A DNA stretch of 64,000 nt, from contig JAKSJU010000003.1 in assembly GCA_024402095.1 (NCBI GenBank), forward strand, positions 1 through 64,000. Reading direction: 5' to 3'. The translations under genes were made by a program, and so were the position numbers. Under the pieces are notes generated by a model that worked only from the letters and a program-made list of their open reading frames with translations, was not told where the DNA came from and searched no databases. This DNA comes from Bacteroidales bacterium. Its GTDB lineage: Bacteria; Bacteroidota; Bacteroidia; Bacteroidales; UBA932. Shown here in pieces: positions 1-9,749 of the stretch (its first letter is position 1; the number at the start of each line of letters is the position of its first letter).

Positions 1-971
1 TCGTCACGTTCATCCACGATTTCGTCTCCAAGGACAGTCTCGATAATGTCTTCCATTGTGAGCAGTCCCTGGAATGAGCCGTACTCGTTGATGATAATCG
101 CAATCTGTTCCTTGCTTTTCAGCATGCCGTCCCATATCTTGTCGATGGTGGTATCCTCGGGAAAACTTGAAACGCTTCTCTTTATGTCTGATAGCGTGCG
201 GTCGAATTTGTCTTCAGCCATCAACTGCAGCGCATCCATGCGAAGGATATACCCGGTGATGTATTCATCATTGTCTGAATAGACCGGTATCCTGCTATGG
301 TGCAGGAATCTGCGGTCCTTGTAGAACTTCTTGATGGTCATGGATTCAGGAGCTATGGCAGCCACAACCCGTGGTGTCATGGCTTCTTTTGCGGCAATCT
401 CATCTATATTGATGAGGTTCTGGATAATTTCATTCTCATCCTCCTCCAATTCTCCCGTTTCCTCAGCGACATCTGCCATTGCACCGATTTCATCCCTGGA
501 GACGCTGACATCGCTTTTGCTCCCAGAGATCATTTTCTGAAGAAACTCAACCGTCACGACGATAGGGAAGAGGACGGTGATAAGCAAATGTATCGTGTTT
601 GCAGTGAACCCGGTAAGGGATTTCCAGTGCGCGGTGCCGATGGTCTTGGGGATTATTTCGGCAAAGACGAGAATCAGTATGGTTGTCAGTGCGCTGACCA
701 GACCGAACCATTGTGACCCGAAAATTATTGTAGCCTGCCTTCCGACTCCTGCTGCACCTATGGTGTTGGCAATCGTGTTCAGCGACAGGATGGCTGCCAG
801 CGGGCGGGAAGAATCCTGCTTGTATTGTTTGAATCTCGCTGCCGCCTTGAACCCTTCCTCCTCCTTCAAGGTTATATACGAGATGGGTGTGCTCATCAGG
901 GATGCCTCCAGGATGGAACACAGGAAGGAGATGCACAGGGCTGCAAGAAGGAAAATAACCAATTCAGTCAT
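1..971 (-). CDS. CorC/HlyC-family CNNM-CBS membrane protein, partial
   Basis: The reverse strand reads as an open frame from ATG at 971 to the left edge with no stop, so the C-terminus is missing. About 323 residues are visible. Residues 1 to about 190 are a CNNM-type membrane domain with hydrophobic segments and the family motif FAEIIPKTIG. Residues about 200-320 hold a pair of CBS domains, including GYILRMDAL and the region ending TMEDIIETVLGDEIVDE. A CorC/HlyC transporter-associated domain would be expected beyond the edge. Proteins of this family are inner-membrane and linked to magnesium or other divalent ion efflux; the substrate cannot be read here. It begins 16 bases after the rnr stop, so it is probably the last gene of the rsgA-MATE-rnr operon. 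Family call firm, function inferred. Confidence 0.9.
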   Translation of the reverse strand, partial: MTELVIFLLAALCISFLCSILEASLMSTPISYITLKEEEGFKAAARFKQYKQDSSRPLAAILSLNTIANTIGAAGVGRQATIIFGSQWFGLVSALTTILILVFAEIIPKTIGTAHWKSLTGFTANTIHLLITVLFPIVVTVEFLQKMISGSKSDVSVSRDEIGAMADVAEETGELEEDENEIIQNLINIDEIAAKEAMTPRVVAAIAPESMTIKKFYKDRRFLHHSRIPVYSDNDEYITGYILRMDALQLMAEDKFDRTLSDIKRSVSSFPEDTTIDKIWDGMLKSKEQIAIIINEYGSFQGLLTMEDIIETVLGDEIVDERD

Positions 972-987
972 ATCAATATATCTGCCG

Positions 988-2988
988 CTACTGTTCAACA
1001 AGTTCATAGTCGAGCAGCCTCTGCTCGAGGTTCGCGTTCTTGACACGGATGCGTACCTCGTCACCGAGTCTGTAAATTTTGTGAGTGCGGCGGCCGACAA
1101 GACGGTATCGGGCTTCGTCAAACTCAAAGAAATCTGATTTTATCTCGCGCAGAGGCACCATTCCTTCAATCTTTGTCGGCTCGATCTCGACATACATTCC
1201 CCACTCGGTCACACCTGAAATGTGTCCGGTGAATTCCTGCCCGAGCTTGTCCTGCATATACTCTACAAGCTTGTACTTAACGCTTGTCCTCTCTGCGTCC
1301 GCAGCTACCAGTTCACGCTCGGATGCATGGATGCATTCGGTCTCATAATAACCCCTGTCCTGATTCTCGCCCCCGGCAAGATAAATGGTGAGCAGCCTGT
1401 GTACCATAGTATCCGGATACCTTCTGATAGGGGAAGTGAAATGGGTATAGAACGGGAAGGCAAGTCCGTAGTGCCCGATATTCTCAGTGCTGTATTTGGC
1501 CTTTGCCATAGATCTCAGGGCTATGTCCTCAAATGCGGAGAATTCAGGGCGGCCCTTGGCCTGCTCCAGAAGGTCATTGATGGATTTTGCGGCTTCGCGG
1601 CCTTCCACAGCGTCTTTCATCTTGTATCCGAATCCCTTGGCGAAGTCTTTCAGCCCTATGAGCTTGTCCGGGCTTGGAACATCGTGGATACGGTAAACGA
1701 AGGTCTTGGCCTTTCTGGAAGCCGAACCGTTCATCTTGCCGTCCGTGGCGATGAACTCAGCAACCGTCCTGTTTGCGAGGAGCATGAACTCCTCAATCAG
1801 CCAGTTGGCTTCCTTGGAAATCTTTTGATATACGTTTACGGGCTTTCCTTTTTCGTCGACCTCCACCTTCATCTCAGGGCGGTCGAAATCAACGGCCCCG
1901 GCCTTCTGCCTTTTTTTCTTCAGTAAGCCTGCAAGGCCGTTCAGTGTGATAACAGCTTTCTCAATCTCCGGCCTTTCAGGGCTTTCTTCAGCGGCGGATT
2001 CAATGATGTTTTGGGCCTGGTCATAGTCGAAGCGATAGTCCGAGCGTATGACAGTGCGTCCTATCCATCTCTGTTTGATTTCCGCTTTCGGGCTGATTTC
2101 AAATACAGCGGAGAAGGTCAGCTTATCCTCCTGAGGGCGGAGAGAGCAGAGCTTGTTGCAGAGTTTCTCCGGCAGCATCGGCACGGTTCTGTCCACAAGA
2201 TAGACTGAAGTCCCTCTTTCCCGCGCCTCTTTGTCCACAGGACTGCCTGGCTTCACGTAATAGGATACGTCGGCGATGTGCACGCCCACTTCATAATTGC
2301 CGTTGCCCAGTGCCCTGAAAGAAAGAGCATCATCGAAATCCTTCGCGTCTGCAGGGTCAATCGTAAACGTGAGGACATCACGGTAGTCTTTCCTGCCTTT
2401 CAGATCCTCTGCCGTGATCTGCTCGGATATGGAGTCTGCGGCATTCTCGATTTCCTTCTCGAACTTATACGGGAGGTTGAACTCGGCCAGTATCGCATGC
2501 ATCTCCGCATCGTTGTCTCCGGGCATTCCCAATACATCGACCAGATGCCCGACCGGGCAACTGTCATGCCTGCCCCAGCGGTCTACCACCGCAGCGACTT
2601 TCATCCCTGCTTTTGCTCCCATCCCTGCCGCTTCTTCCAGATCCACTTCGATATCGTATGGCATGGACTTGCTCTGCATCAGCACCCAGGCCTGGGCCCC
2701 GACGGTATGGAAAATGCCGACAAAACTGCGGCCGGACCTCTCGATGATCTCGACAATCTGTCCTTCACGGCGTTTTCCCTCCGTGCCCTCCTTGGTCACA
2801 GCCACTCGGACGAGGTCTCCGTCCAGAGCATTCCGCGTCTTTGCGGCTTTGACGAAAACGTCATCGCTCTGACCCTCTATCATCACGAAAACGAAGCCTT
2901 CACGTGTCATCTGCACGCGTCCGGTAAATTCCGGGACAGCTTTGACTTTCTTATTTCTGTTTCTGTTATGTGTCTTTCTCATAATCAA
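988..2988 (-). CDS. rnr: Ribonuclease R
   Basis: A 666-residue 3'-5' exoribonuclease of the RNase II/R family, acting in the cytoplasm on structured RNA and in rRNA and mRNA turnover. Cold-shock OB folds occupy roughly residues 20-150. The RNB catalytic domain follows, with the metal-binding run DPADAKDFDD at 211-220 (Asp 211, 214, 217, 219, 220). A C-terminal S1 domain starts near residue 580 and ends in a basic linker. The protein starts almost directly with the first OB fold, so the N-terminal winged-helix domain of longer RNase R proteins is absent. Its ATG at 2988 overlaps the MATE stop by 4 bases, indicating translational coupling. The short basic N-terminus (KTHNRNRNKK) may help bind RNA. 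Confidence 0.95.
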   Translation of the reverse strand: MIMRKTHNRNRNKKVKAVPEFTGRVQMTREGFVFVMIEGQSDDVFVKAAKTRNALDGDLVRVAVTKEGTEGKRREGQIVEIIERSGRSFVGIFHTVGAQAWVLMQSKSMPYDIEVDLEEAAGMGAKAGMKVAAVVDRWGRHDSCPVGHLVDVLGMPGDNDAEMHAILAEFNLPYKFEKEIENAADSISEQITAEDLKGRKDYRDVLTFTIDPADAKDFDDALSFRALGNGNYEVGVHIADVSYYVKPGSPVDKEARERGTSVYLVDRTVPMLPEKLCNKLCSLRPQEDKLTFSAVFEISPKAEIKQRWIGRTVIRSDYRFDYDQAQNIIESAAEESPERPEIEKAVITLNGLAGLLKKKRQKAGAVDFDRPEMKVEVDEKGKPVNVYQKISKEANWLIEEFMLLANRTVAEFIATDGKMNGSASRKAKTFVYRIHDVPSPDKLIGLKDFAKGFGYKMKDAVEGREAAKSINDLLEQAKGRPEFSAFEDIALRSMAKAKYSTENIGHYGLAFPFYTHFTSPIRRYPDTMVHRLLTIYLAGGENQDRGYYETECIHASERELVAADAERTSVKYKLVEYMQDKLGQEFTGHISGVTEWGMYVEIEPTKIEGMVPLREIKSDFFEFDEARYRLVGRRTHKIYRLGDEVRIRVKNANLEQRLLDYELVEQ

Positions 2989-4361
2989 TCTTTCAAAAAT
3001 GGTCTTTCAAGAATGTTCCGCTTATATCTCAAAGATAGAAATACGGTGCGGAAAATCAAATGTACAAAATACGCAGCCAGCAGCAAATGGATGGCGAGTG
3101 CTCCGGAAGGCTGCCATATCCATTTGAAAATAAACCATGACAGGATGAACAATAGCGCTGACCCCACCATTGAGTCCCTCATCGATTCCGAATCAGTGGC
3201 GCCGAGATAGATTCCGTCCCAGGTAAAGGCCGCGCATCCGAGCGGCGGCATGAATATCAGCCAGGGAAGAAAGGCTTTGCAGGCTTCCACTACGGATTCG
3301 TCGGAAGTCATTATATGGAGCAGGGGTACCCCGCTCAGATAGTATATCCCGATGAATGCCACGGCTATGCTCATGCTCCAGCAAAATATGTACCTCACAG
3401 TCTTTCGTGTCATATACAGGTCGCGGGCACCGATGTATTTGCCCGTCATCGCTTCACCGGCATAGGCAAAGCCGTCCGTGAAGTAAGAGAAAATCATCAG
3501 CAGCTGCATCATGATAGAGCTGCATGCAAGCATGAGGTCTCCGTATTTTGCGGCTATCATCGTATAACCTATGTATATGGCAATGAAGCTGGCGGAACGC
3601 AGCGAAAGGTTGACGTTCATCCTGAAGAATGACTTTATGTCACTGTCCTTGCCGAAAATCTCGGTTATCTTGGAAATCCTGAAATGCTTCAGAACATGCG
3701 AATATCTTGTCCTGCAGATGATAATGCAGAACAGAAGGCCGGAATACTGCGCCACTACGGTCCCCCAGGCTACACCGATGAATCCGAGCCCCTTCCACGG
3801 GCCGATGCCGAGAGCGAGCACCAGACTGGCTACAACATTCATAAGATTGACTATCAGGTCTTTCCACATGGAGTTGACAGAGTCCTGCATGCCGACGAAC
3901 CATCCGCTGAAGGTCATGAGAGAGACAGTGGCCGGAGCAGCCCAGATCCTGGCGAAGAAATACTTTTCAGCAAGCAGCTCGACTTCGGGAGAGGCATCCA
4001 CAACCAGCAGGGCCAGTTTTACGAACGGCCATTGCAGGGCGAGTGTCAGGAAGGCAAGCGCGAGTGACAGGTCAATGCCCCGGTAAAAGATTCTTGCACA
4101 TTCCTTGAAATTGCCGGCGCCGTAAGCCTGAGCTGTCAGTCCTCCCGTGCCGGAACGCAGGAATCCGAAATTCCAGTAGATGAGGTCAAACAACAGGGCC
4201 CCGACTGAGATGGCCCCGATGAAAGTCGCGGCCTGAAAACCGGAACCGGCCGGAATATGGCCTGCAACTGCAGTGTCGACTATGCCTACAAGCGGGACTG
4301 TGATGTTGGCAAGAATGCTGGGTAGTGCCAGCTTGAGTATTTCGCGGTTTATGCCTTTCAT
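2985..4361 (-). CDS. MATE-family efflux transporter (DinF-like)
   Basis: A 458-residue inner-membrane protein with about twelve hydrophobic segments. The N-terminal LALPSILANITVPLVGIVDTAVAGH is typical of the DinF branch of MATE cation- or drug-coupled antiporters; the family exports organic cations, drugs or redox-active compounds using Na+ or H+ gradients. The substrate cannot be predicted. The start overlaps the end of rsgA by 4 bases and the stop overlaps the start of rnr by 4 bases, so it is embedded in a translationally coupled operon with ribosome- and RNA-related genes. That placement may only reflect compaction. The length is normal for the family. Confidence 0.92.
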   Translation of the reverse strand: MKGINREILKLALPSILANITVPLVGIVDTAVAGHIPAGSGFQAATFIGAISVGALLFDLIYWNFGFLRSGTGGLTAQAYGAGNFKECARIFYRGIDLSLALAFLTLALQWPFVKLALLVVDASPEVELLAEKYFFARIWAAPATVSLMTFSGWFVGMQDSVNSMWKDLIVNLMNVVASLVLALGIGPWKGLGFIGVAWGTVVAQYSGLLFCIIICRTRYSHVLKHFRISKITEIFGKDSDIKSFFRMNVNLSLRSASFIAIYIGYTMIAAKYGDLMLACSSIMMQLLMIFSYFTDGFAYAGEAMTGKYIGARDLYMTRKTVRYIFCWSMSIAVAFIGIYYLSGVPLLHIMTSDESVVEACKAFLPWLIFMPPLGCAAFTWDGIYLGATDSESMRDSMVGSALLFILSWFIFKWIWQPSGALAIHLLLAAYFVHLIFRTVFLSLRYKRNILERPFLKD

Positions 4362-5296
4362 CGGAATTTCTTGTCCTCCTCCAGCATACCAAGGTACGAA
4401 TTGTATCTTTCTGCAGTGATGATTCCGCTGTCAACTGCCGCCTTGACGGCACAGCCGGGTTCGTGGGTGTGTGAGCACGGAGTGAATCTGCAGCCTGCGC
4501 TTTCCCTGAGCATTTCAGGGAAATATTTGTATATCTCCTCCTTCTCAAGATCCACAAGGCCGAATCCTCTGAGTCCCGGGGAATCGATGACGTACCCGCC
4601 TCCTCTGACAGGGTACATCTCATATAGGGAAGTAGTGTGCTTGCCTTGGAGATGAGCCTCTGAGATAAGTCCGATCTTAGGGTTGAGGGATGGGTCCACC
4701 GCACGGATCAGGGAGGATTTCCCCACTCCCGATTCTCCGGAGAACAGGCAGAGTTTCCCTTTGCACAACTCCCTGAGCCTGTCTACTCCCTCTCCGGTGC
4801 GGGCTGAGGTCTCGATGATCTCATATCCTGCACTTTCGTAGATATGCCTGAAAATGTCTATGCCCTCCGGGTCCGCATCCCTGTACATATCCACTTTGTT
4901 GAGTACGATTGTGGCGGGGATGCCGTACACTCCGCAAGTGACGAGAAGTCTGTCAAGGAAAGGCAGCTTTATTTCCGGAAAGTACAGGGTCACCACCAAA
5001 ATGGCCCTGTCTACGTTGGCCGCTATGATGTGTGATTGCCTGGAAAGGTTGGTCGAGCGTCTTATGACATAGTTTCTGCGCTCGAGTACTTCCGTGATTA
5101 CGGCAGGATTTTTTTCGTCCGGCTCCCCGTCGGTTTCATACATTACCGTATCCCCCACTGCAACGGGGTTGGTGGCCGTGCTGCGGTTCAGCCTGACGCG
5201 TCCTCTCAACACGGCGGGAAACAGCTCCCACCGTGGAAGTTCACTGAGCAGATAATGGCTGCCGGCGTTTTTAACTACAGTAGCTTGGCCTTTCAT
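4358..5296 (-). CDS. rsgA: Ribosome small-subunit GTPase RsgA
   Basis: A 312-residue circularly permuted GTPase that acts late in 30S ribosomal subunit assembly. An N-terminal OB fold (about 1-85) precedes a GTPase domain with motifs in permuted order: G4 NKVD at 133-136, the P-loop GESGVGKSS at 187-195 and DSPG at 238-241. A C-terminal zinc module has ligands C269, C274, H276 and C282 (C-x4-C-x-H-x5-C). It is the first gene of a minus-strand operon followed by the MATE exporter, rnr and the CorC-like gene. A TATCTTTG -7 box (5309-5302) ends only 5 bases before the ATG, so the transcript is probably leaderless or nearly so. Confidence 0.96.
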   Translation of the reverse strand: MKGQATVVKNAGSHYLLSELPRWELFPAVLRGRVRLNRSTATNPVAVGDTVMYETDGEPDEKNPAVITEVLERRNYVIRRSTNLSRQSHIIAANVDRAILVVTLYFPEIKLPFLDRLLVTCGVYGIPATIVLNKVDMYRDADPEGIDIFRHIYESAGYEIIETSARTGEGVDRLRELCKGKLCLFSGESGVGKSSLIRAVDPSLNPKIGLISEAHLQGKHTTSLYEMYPVRGGGYVIDSPGLRGFGLVDLEKEEIYKYFPEMLRESAGCRFTPCSHTHEPGCAVKAAVDSGIITAERYNSYLGMLEEDKKFR

Positions 5297-5301
5297 CTAT
5301 G

Positions 5302-5330
5302 CAAAGATACAAAGGAAATCGTTATATTTG
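5302..5330. promoter_or_regulatory. Divergent facing -7 boxes, rsgA / polyprenyl synthase
   Basis: The minus strand carries TATCTTTG (5309-5302) and the plus strand TATATTTG (5323-5330), both matching the Bacteroidota -7 consensus TAnnTTTG. They face outward with 13 bases between them. The plus box ends 6 bases before the ATG at 5337 and the minus box 5 bases before the ATG at 5296. No good TTTG -33 element is seen; TATG at 5298-5301 is a weak candidate for the plus direction. Confidence 0.7.
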
Positions 5331-5336
5331 TAAGTT

Positions 5337-6317
5337 ATGATCAGCGAAGCTTATATAGAGGAGACAGTTGCCGCCCTGTTTGACAATATCAGGTTCAAAC
5401 AGGAGCCGCAGGGCTTGTACGGCCCGTTGGAGTATATGATAGGAATAGGAGGGAAGCGAATCCGCCCGAGACTTTGCCTTACGGCATATTCGCTTTTCAA
5501 GGACAGCTTTGACGAAGGCATTCTTGAGCCTGCGGCAGCGCTTGAAGTATTCCATACCTTTACCCTTATCCATGACGACATAATGGACAAATCCCCTCTC
5601 AGAAGGGGCATGCCTACAGTGTGGAAAAAATGGAATGAGGATACGGCTATCCTGTCCGGGGACGTCATGCTGATAGACAGTTATGAACGTATCGCGAAAG
5701 CGCCGCGCAACGTCATCGGCCGTGCGATGACCCTGTTTTCCGAGACGGCCGCAGGCGTATGCGAAGGCCAGCAGCTGGATATGGACTTCGAATCCGTGCC
5801 TAAGGTCTCAATGACTCAGTACAAGGAAATGATAGGGCTTAAGACTGCGGTCCTTCTTGCCTGTTCAGCAGAGATGGGAGCCATCATAGGCGGGGCGCAG
5901 GATGCAGAGTGCAAGGCACTGTACAATTACGGTTACGAACTTGGCATGGCCTTTCAGGTGGCAGATGACTATCTCGATGCTTTCGGTGATGAGAAAGTGT
6001 TCGGCAAGCCTATCGGTGGAGATATCATCAATAACAAGAAAAGCTGGCTTCTCACCCATCTTCAGGACATAGCTCACGACAGCAGGGCGGTCACTGAGGC
6101 CTTGGAGATGCCGGTGGATACTCCGGAGCAGAGGGAGGCAAAGATAGCGAGGGTCAAAGGGATGTATGTGGATGCAGCTGTTGACGTTGATGCCAAGTCC
6201 GAGATTCTGAGATACAGCAAGAGGGCCATGACTTCCGTTGAGGACATCGGATTGTCAAAGGTGCGCATGGAGATGCTGTGCAGATTTGCGGACAGACTTG
6301 TAGGAAGAGTAAAATGA
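5337..6317 (+). CDS. Polyprenyl diphosphate synthase (trans-isoprenyl synthase)
   Basis: A 326-residue all-alpha prenyltransferase that condenses isopentenyl diphosphate with allylic diphosphates to make linear trans-prenyl chains for quinones or other isoprenoids. GGKRIRPRL is near residue 38. The first Asp-rich motif is DDIMD at 80-84, and the second is DDYLDAFG. Phe75 lies five residues before the first Asp-rich motif, a position where bulky residues limit product length in related enzymes, so a C15-C20 product is a reasonable but unproven guess. The stop overlaps the rdgB start (ATGA). The promoter box lies just 6 bases upstream of the start. A homologous ispH lies at 36.7 kb, on the same pathway. 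Confidence 0.9.
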   Translation: MISEAYIEETVAALFDNIRFKQEPQGLYGPLEYMIGIGGKRIRPRLCLTAYSLFKDSFDEGILEPAAALEVFHTFTLIHDDIMDKSPLRRGMPTVWKKWNEDTAILSGDVMLIDSYERIAKAPRNVIGRAMTLFSETAAGVCEGQQLDMDFESVPKVSMTQYKEMIGLKTAVLLACSAEMGAIIGGAQDAECKALYNYGYELGMAFQVADDYLDAFGDEKVFGKPIGGDIINNKKSWLLTHLQDIAHDSRAVTEALEMPVDTPEQREAKIARVKGMYVDAAVDVDAKSEILRYSKRAMTSVEDIGLSKVRMEMLCRFADRLVGRVK

Positions 6318-6907
6318 AAATAGTATTCGCTACCGGCAACAAAGGCAAACTGCGTGAAGCCGCAGAGATTCTGGGTCCCGATTTCGAACTGGTGTCACCT
6401 GCTGACATCGGGATAACCGAAGATGTAGAGGAGACGGGCAGTACCCTCAAGGAGAATTCTATCATGAAGGCCAGGTTCATCCACGAACGTACGGGACTGA
6501 ACTGCTTCGCGGACGATACTGGTCTGGAAGTGGATTATCTCGGAGGAGCCCCCGGCGTGCACAGTGCCAGATATGCTTCCGAGGGGCACGATTTCGATGC
6601 CAATGTCAGAAAATTGCTTTCTGAGATGAAGAACTGTCCGGACGACAGGCGCACCGCCAGGTTCCGTTGTGTGGTCACTCTTATCTGGAACGGGGAAGAA
6701 CACTTCTTTGTGGGAGATATGCCCGGGAAGATTGCAAAGGAGAAAGCCGGATGCGGAGGATTCGGATATGACCCGGTATTCATTTCCGACAAATACCCGG
6801 AGCATACACTTGCAGAAATGCCTGTCGAATATAAGAACAGTGTTTCGCACAGGGGACAGTCCCTAAGAGCGATGGCCGAATGGCTTAAAAAGGAAAACGG
6901 CAAATGA
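6314..6907 (+). CDS. rdgB: XTP/dITP diphosphatase (RdgB/HAM1)
   Basis: A 197-residue house-cleaning nucleotide pyrophosphatase that hydrolyses dITP, XTP and related deaminated purine nucleotides to monophosphates, keeping them out of DNA. The N-terminal nucleotide motif IVFATGNKGKLREA, the central FADDTGLEVDYLGGAPGVHSAR-type segment and the C-terminal SHRGQSLRAM are characteristic. I placed the start at ATG 6314, overlapping the preceding TGA by 4 bases. An upstream in-frame extension would add 12 residues unlike any family member. It overlaps the following U32 gene by 4 bases. Confidence 0.96.
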   Translation: MKIVFATGNKGKLREAAEILGPDFELVSPADIGITEDVEETGSTLKENSIMKARFIHERTGLNCFADDTGLEVDYLGGAPGVHSARYASEGHDFDANVRKLLSEMKNCPDDRRTARFRCVVTLIWNGEEHFFVGDMPGKIAKEKAGCGGFGYDPVFISDKYPEHTLAEMPVEYKNSVSHRGQSLRAMAEWLKKENGK

Positions 6908-8136
6908 ACGAATTGGAAATAATGGCCCCTGCGGGCAATTTCGAGTGCCTCCATGCTGCTATTCAGGGAGGAGCCGATTCTGTATATTTCGGAGTGGGCA
7001 AACTGAATATGAGGAGTCATTCGGCGAACAATTTTGCTCCTGAAGATTTGCAGGAAGTGGTGAGGATATGCCGTGAGGCAGGTGTGAAGAGCTACCTCAC
7101 TCTTAATATCGTGCTTTACCAGGAAGATCTCGGGCCGATGCGCGAGGCACTGGATGCAGCAAAGGCTGCAGGCGTCAGCGCGATAATCGCTTCAGATATG
7201 GCTGCCATCAATTACTGCCGTCAGATAGGCCTGGAAGTGCACATTTCCACGCAGCTCAGCATATCAAACGTCGAGTCGCTGAAATTCTATGCCGGGTTTG
7301 CCGACGTGGTGGTCCTTGCCAGGGAACTTAATCTTGAACAGGTCAAGGACATCCACGAAACTATCGTCAGAGAGAATATCACCGGGCCGTCCGGGCAGCT
7401 TGTCAGGATAGAAATGTTCGCCCACGGCGCCCTGTGTATGGCTATCAGCGGCAAGTGTTACCTGAGCCTCCACTCGTACGGAGCTTCGGCAAACAGGGGG
7501 GAGTGCTATCAGATCTGCAGGCGCGGCTATGAAGTTACGGATCTCGAGACTGGCAACAAGCTCAATATCGACAACAAGTACATAATGTCTCCGAAGGACC
7601 TTTGCACCATCGGATTTATGGACAAGATCATAGATGCCGGTGTAAAGGTCTTCAAGATAGAAGGGCGTGCCCGTTCGGCAGAGTATGTGAAAAGATGCGC
7701 TTCCTGTTATCGTAGAGCTGCTGATGCAGTCCTTGAGGGCAGGTATGATGAAAAGCTGGCAGGGGAATTGAAGGAGGAACTGGCGGAAGTCTTTAACCGC
7801 GGGTTCTGGGACGGTTATTATCAGGGCGCATATCTTGGACAGTGGAGCGATGTATATGGAAGCCAGGCGACACGCAAAAAGGTATATTGCGGAAAAGTCA
7901 CGAACTGGTTTGACAAGATCGGCGTGGCGGAGATAGCAGTCGAGAGCGCCGCACTCAGAAAGGGCGCCGATGCTATGGCCATAGGAGCGACCACCGGAGT
8001 GTCGGAGTTCAAGGTTGAAGACATGAGAGTGAACCTTGAACCGGCCGAAGTAGCGCAGAAAGGTGTCAGATGTTCTGTCGCCGTTCCCGAAAGACTGCGC
8101 CGCGGTGATAAGGTATATATTTGGGAAGAATTGTAA
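6904..8136 (+). CDS. U32-family peptidase-like protein (TrhP/YegQ-like)
   Basis: A 410-residue member of the U32 family. Members were first called collagenases; several bacterial ones are now linked to tRNA hydroxylation at U34 (TrhP) or ubiquinone hydroxylation. The family signature is seen as EMFAHGALCMAISGKCYLS, with C178 and C185, followed by C201 and C205. Four cysteines in this spacing fit an iron-sulfur site. The N-terminal half has the expected barrel start, APAGNFECLHAAIQGGADSVYFG. The start overlaps the rdgB stop by 4 bases. The tRNA role is inferred from family knowledge; a protease function is not supported by any visible catalytic motif. Confidence 0.9.
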   Translation: MNELEIMAPAGNFECLHAAIQGGADSVYFGVGKLNMRSHSANNFAPEDLQEVVRICREAGVKSYLTLNIVLYQEDLGPMREALDAAKAAGVSAIIASDMAAINYCRQIGLEVHISTQLSISNVESLKFYAGFADVVVLARELNLEQVKDIHETIVRENITGPSGQLVRIEMFAHGALCMAISGKCYLSLHSYGASANRGECYQICRRGYEVTDLETGNKLNIDNKYIMSPKDLCTIGFMDKIIDAGVKVFKIEGRARSAEYVKRCASCYRRAADAVLEGRYDEKLAGELKEELAEVFNRGFWDGYYQGAYLGQWSDVYGSQATRKKVYCGKVTNWFDKIGVAEIAVESAALRKGADAMAIGATTGVSEFKVEDMRVNLEPAEVAQKGVRCSVAVPERLRRGDKVYIWEEL

Positions 8137-8147
8137 ACAATCCTGGA

Positions 8148-9749
8148 ATGAAAAAGATTTTCTGTGCGATTCTGATTCTTTCGCTCGGACTTCCGCAGAT
8201 GACAGCGGATGCCCAGAGCAAGAGTTTTTCTTTAGGCAAGTGGACTGAAATACAGAGCGCCATCCTTAAGGAATTGAATTATTCCTATGTGGATTCACTT
8301 CCTGTCGACAAGATGGAAAGAGCCGGTATCGACGCAATGCTTGACAGGTTGGACCCATATACGATATACATCCCTGAAGAAGAGATTGAGGATCTGGAGC
8401 TGATGATCAGCGCAACTTACGGTGGTCTGGGAGCAGTGATTTATAAGCCTGACATAAACGGCAATGTGTTTATCACAGAACCGTATTACAATTCTCCGGC
8501 GCAGAAGGCCGGGATAGTGTGCGGCGATGAGGTGCTTGCAATCGACGGCACGTCAGTCATAGGGCTTACCACTCAGGAATGCAGTGACAGGATGAAGGGC
8601 GTTCCGGGTTCAAAGGTTACCCTGAAAGTCAAGAAGCTGCGCACTTCAGAGGTCAGGGATATAAAAATTGTCAGGGAAAGGATTCATCTTCCCGTAGTCG
8701 AATATGCCGATATGATCAATGACACGACCGGGTACATCCTTCAGTCCCAGTTTACGGAGAGAGTATCACAGGAGGTAAAGCGGGCCGTGCTCAAACTCAA
8801 GCAGAACCGAAATCTGAAACAGATAGTGCTTGATCTCAGAGGCAACGGCGGAGGAATACTTGACGAGGCAGTAGAAATAGTATCCATCTTCGTTCCCAAG
8901 GGCTCTCTGGTGGTGAGCGCAAAGGATAAGAACGGAGAAACTGTCGAATACAGGACAAAGTCAGAGCCTCTTGACAGTGAGATTCCTCTTATCGTCCTTG
9001 TGGATTCAGGGTCCGCATCAGCCTCGGAAATCGTGGCGGGAGCGCTTCAGGATATGGATCGTGCGAGAATCATAGGCAAGAGGACATTCGGCAAGGGACT
9101 TGTCCAGAGCATAAGGCCTCTTCCATATAACGGACAGATCAAAGTCACGACTGCCAAATATTATACTCCTAGCGGACGTTGCGTGCAGGCTATCGATTAT
9201 TCCCACCGCAATGAGGATGGAAGCGTAGGCTATATTCCGGACTCTCTTACCCATGAGTTCAGGACGGCAGGAGGGCGCATTGTCAAGGATGGCGGCGGTA
9301 TCACTCCTGACGTTGAGATTGATGCAAAGTCCTACAGCCGTCTTACATATTCTCTTTATGTGAACGGGGTGTTCGAGCAGTATGCCCTCGAGTATGTACG
9401 CAAGCATGCCGTCATCCCTCCGGTGAAAGAGTACCATTTTGATGAGTATGAAGATTTCATAGCCTTTGCCAAGACAAAGGAATTCGACTACAGGTCCAGC
9501 GCCAGGACATACTTCGATCAGATGGTCAAGGAGATAAAGCGCGATGGACTTGAGGAAAGCATGTCGGCTCAGATTGAAGCGATGAAGGATGCACTGGAGA
9601 TGGAGAAGGAAGAGTTCCTTATCCTCAAGAAGGATGAGATTATTCCGTTCATCGAAGAGGAGATTGCCGTCAGGTATTATTTCCAGGAGGCCGGAATCGA
9701 GATAAGGATAAGATATGATGATCAGTTGTGGGAAGCACTGAAATCATAG
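8148..9749 (+). CDS. Carboxy-terminal processing protease, S41 family
   Basis: A 533-residue exported serine protease of the CtpA/Prc family. Residues 1-25 form a signal peptide ending near ADAQ. A PDZ domain covers roughly 85-175, followed by the S41 protease core. The serine-lysine dyad is visible as the middle Ser of GSASASE (about S291) and the Lys of FGKG about 25 residues later (about K316). A charged C-terminal region follows. The start at ATG 8148 gives a clean signal peptide; the longer in-frame version would precede it with nine odd residues. Such proteases trim or degrade periplasmic proteins with exposed C-termini. It overlaps recO by 22 bases. Confidence 0.94.
   Translation: MKKIFCAILILSLGLPQMTADAQSKSFSLGKWTEIQSAILKELNYSYVDSLPVDKMERAGIDAMLDRLDPYTIYIPEEEIEDLELMISATYGGLGAVIYKPDINGNVFITEPYYNSPAQKAGIVCGDEVLAIDGTSVIGLTTQECSDRMKGVPGSKVTLKVKKLRTSEVRDIKIVRERIHLPVVEYADMINDTTGYILQSQFTERVSQEVKRAVLKLKQNRNLKQIVLDLRGNGGGILDEAVEIVSIFVPKGSLVVSAKDKNGETVEYRTKSEPLDSEIPLIVLVDSGSASASEIVAGALQDMDRARIIGKRTFGKGLVQSIRPLPYNGQIKVTTAKYYTPSGRCVQAIDYSHRNEDGSVGYIPDSLTHEFRTAGGRIVKDGGGITPDVEIDAKSYSRLTYSLYVNGVFEQYALEYVRKHAVIPPVKEYHFDEYEDFIAFAKTKEFDYRSSARTYFDQMVKEIKRDGLEESMSAQIEAMKDALEMEKEEFLILKKDEIIPFIEEEIAVRYYFQEAGIEIRIRYDDQLWEALKS

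Noticed and set aside
2278..3210. 310-residue open frame on the plus strand
   Set aside because: It is antisense to rnr and the MATE gene, both of which have strong family motifs. Its product is Cys/His-rich and low in protein-like features.
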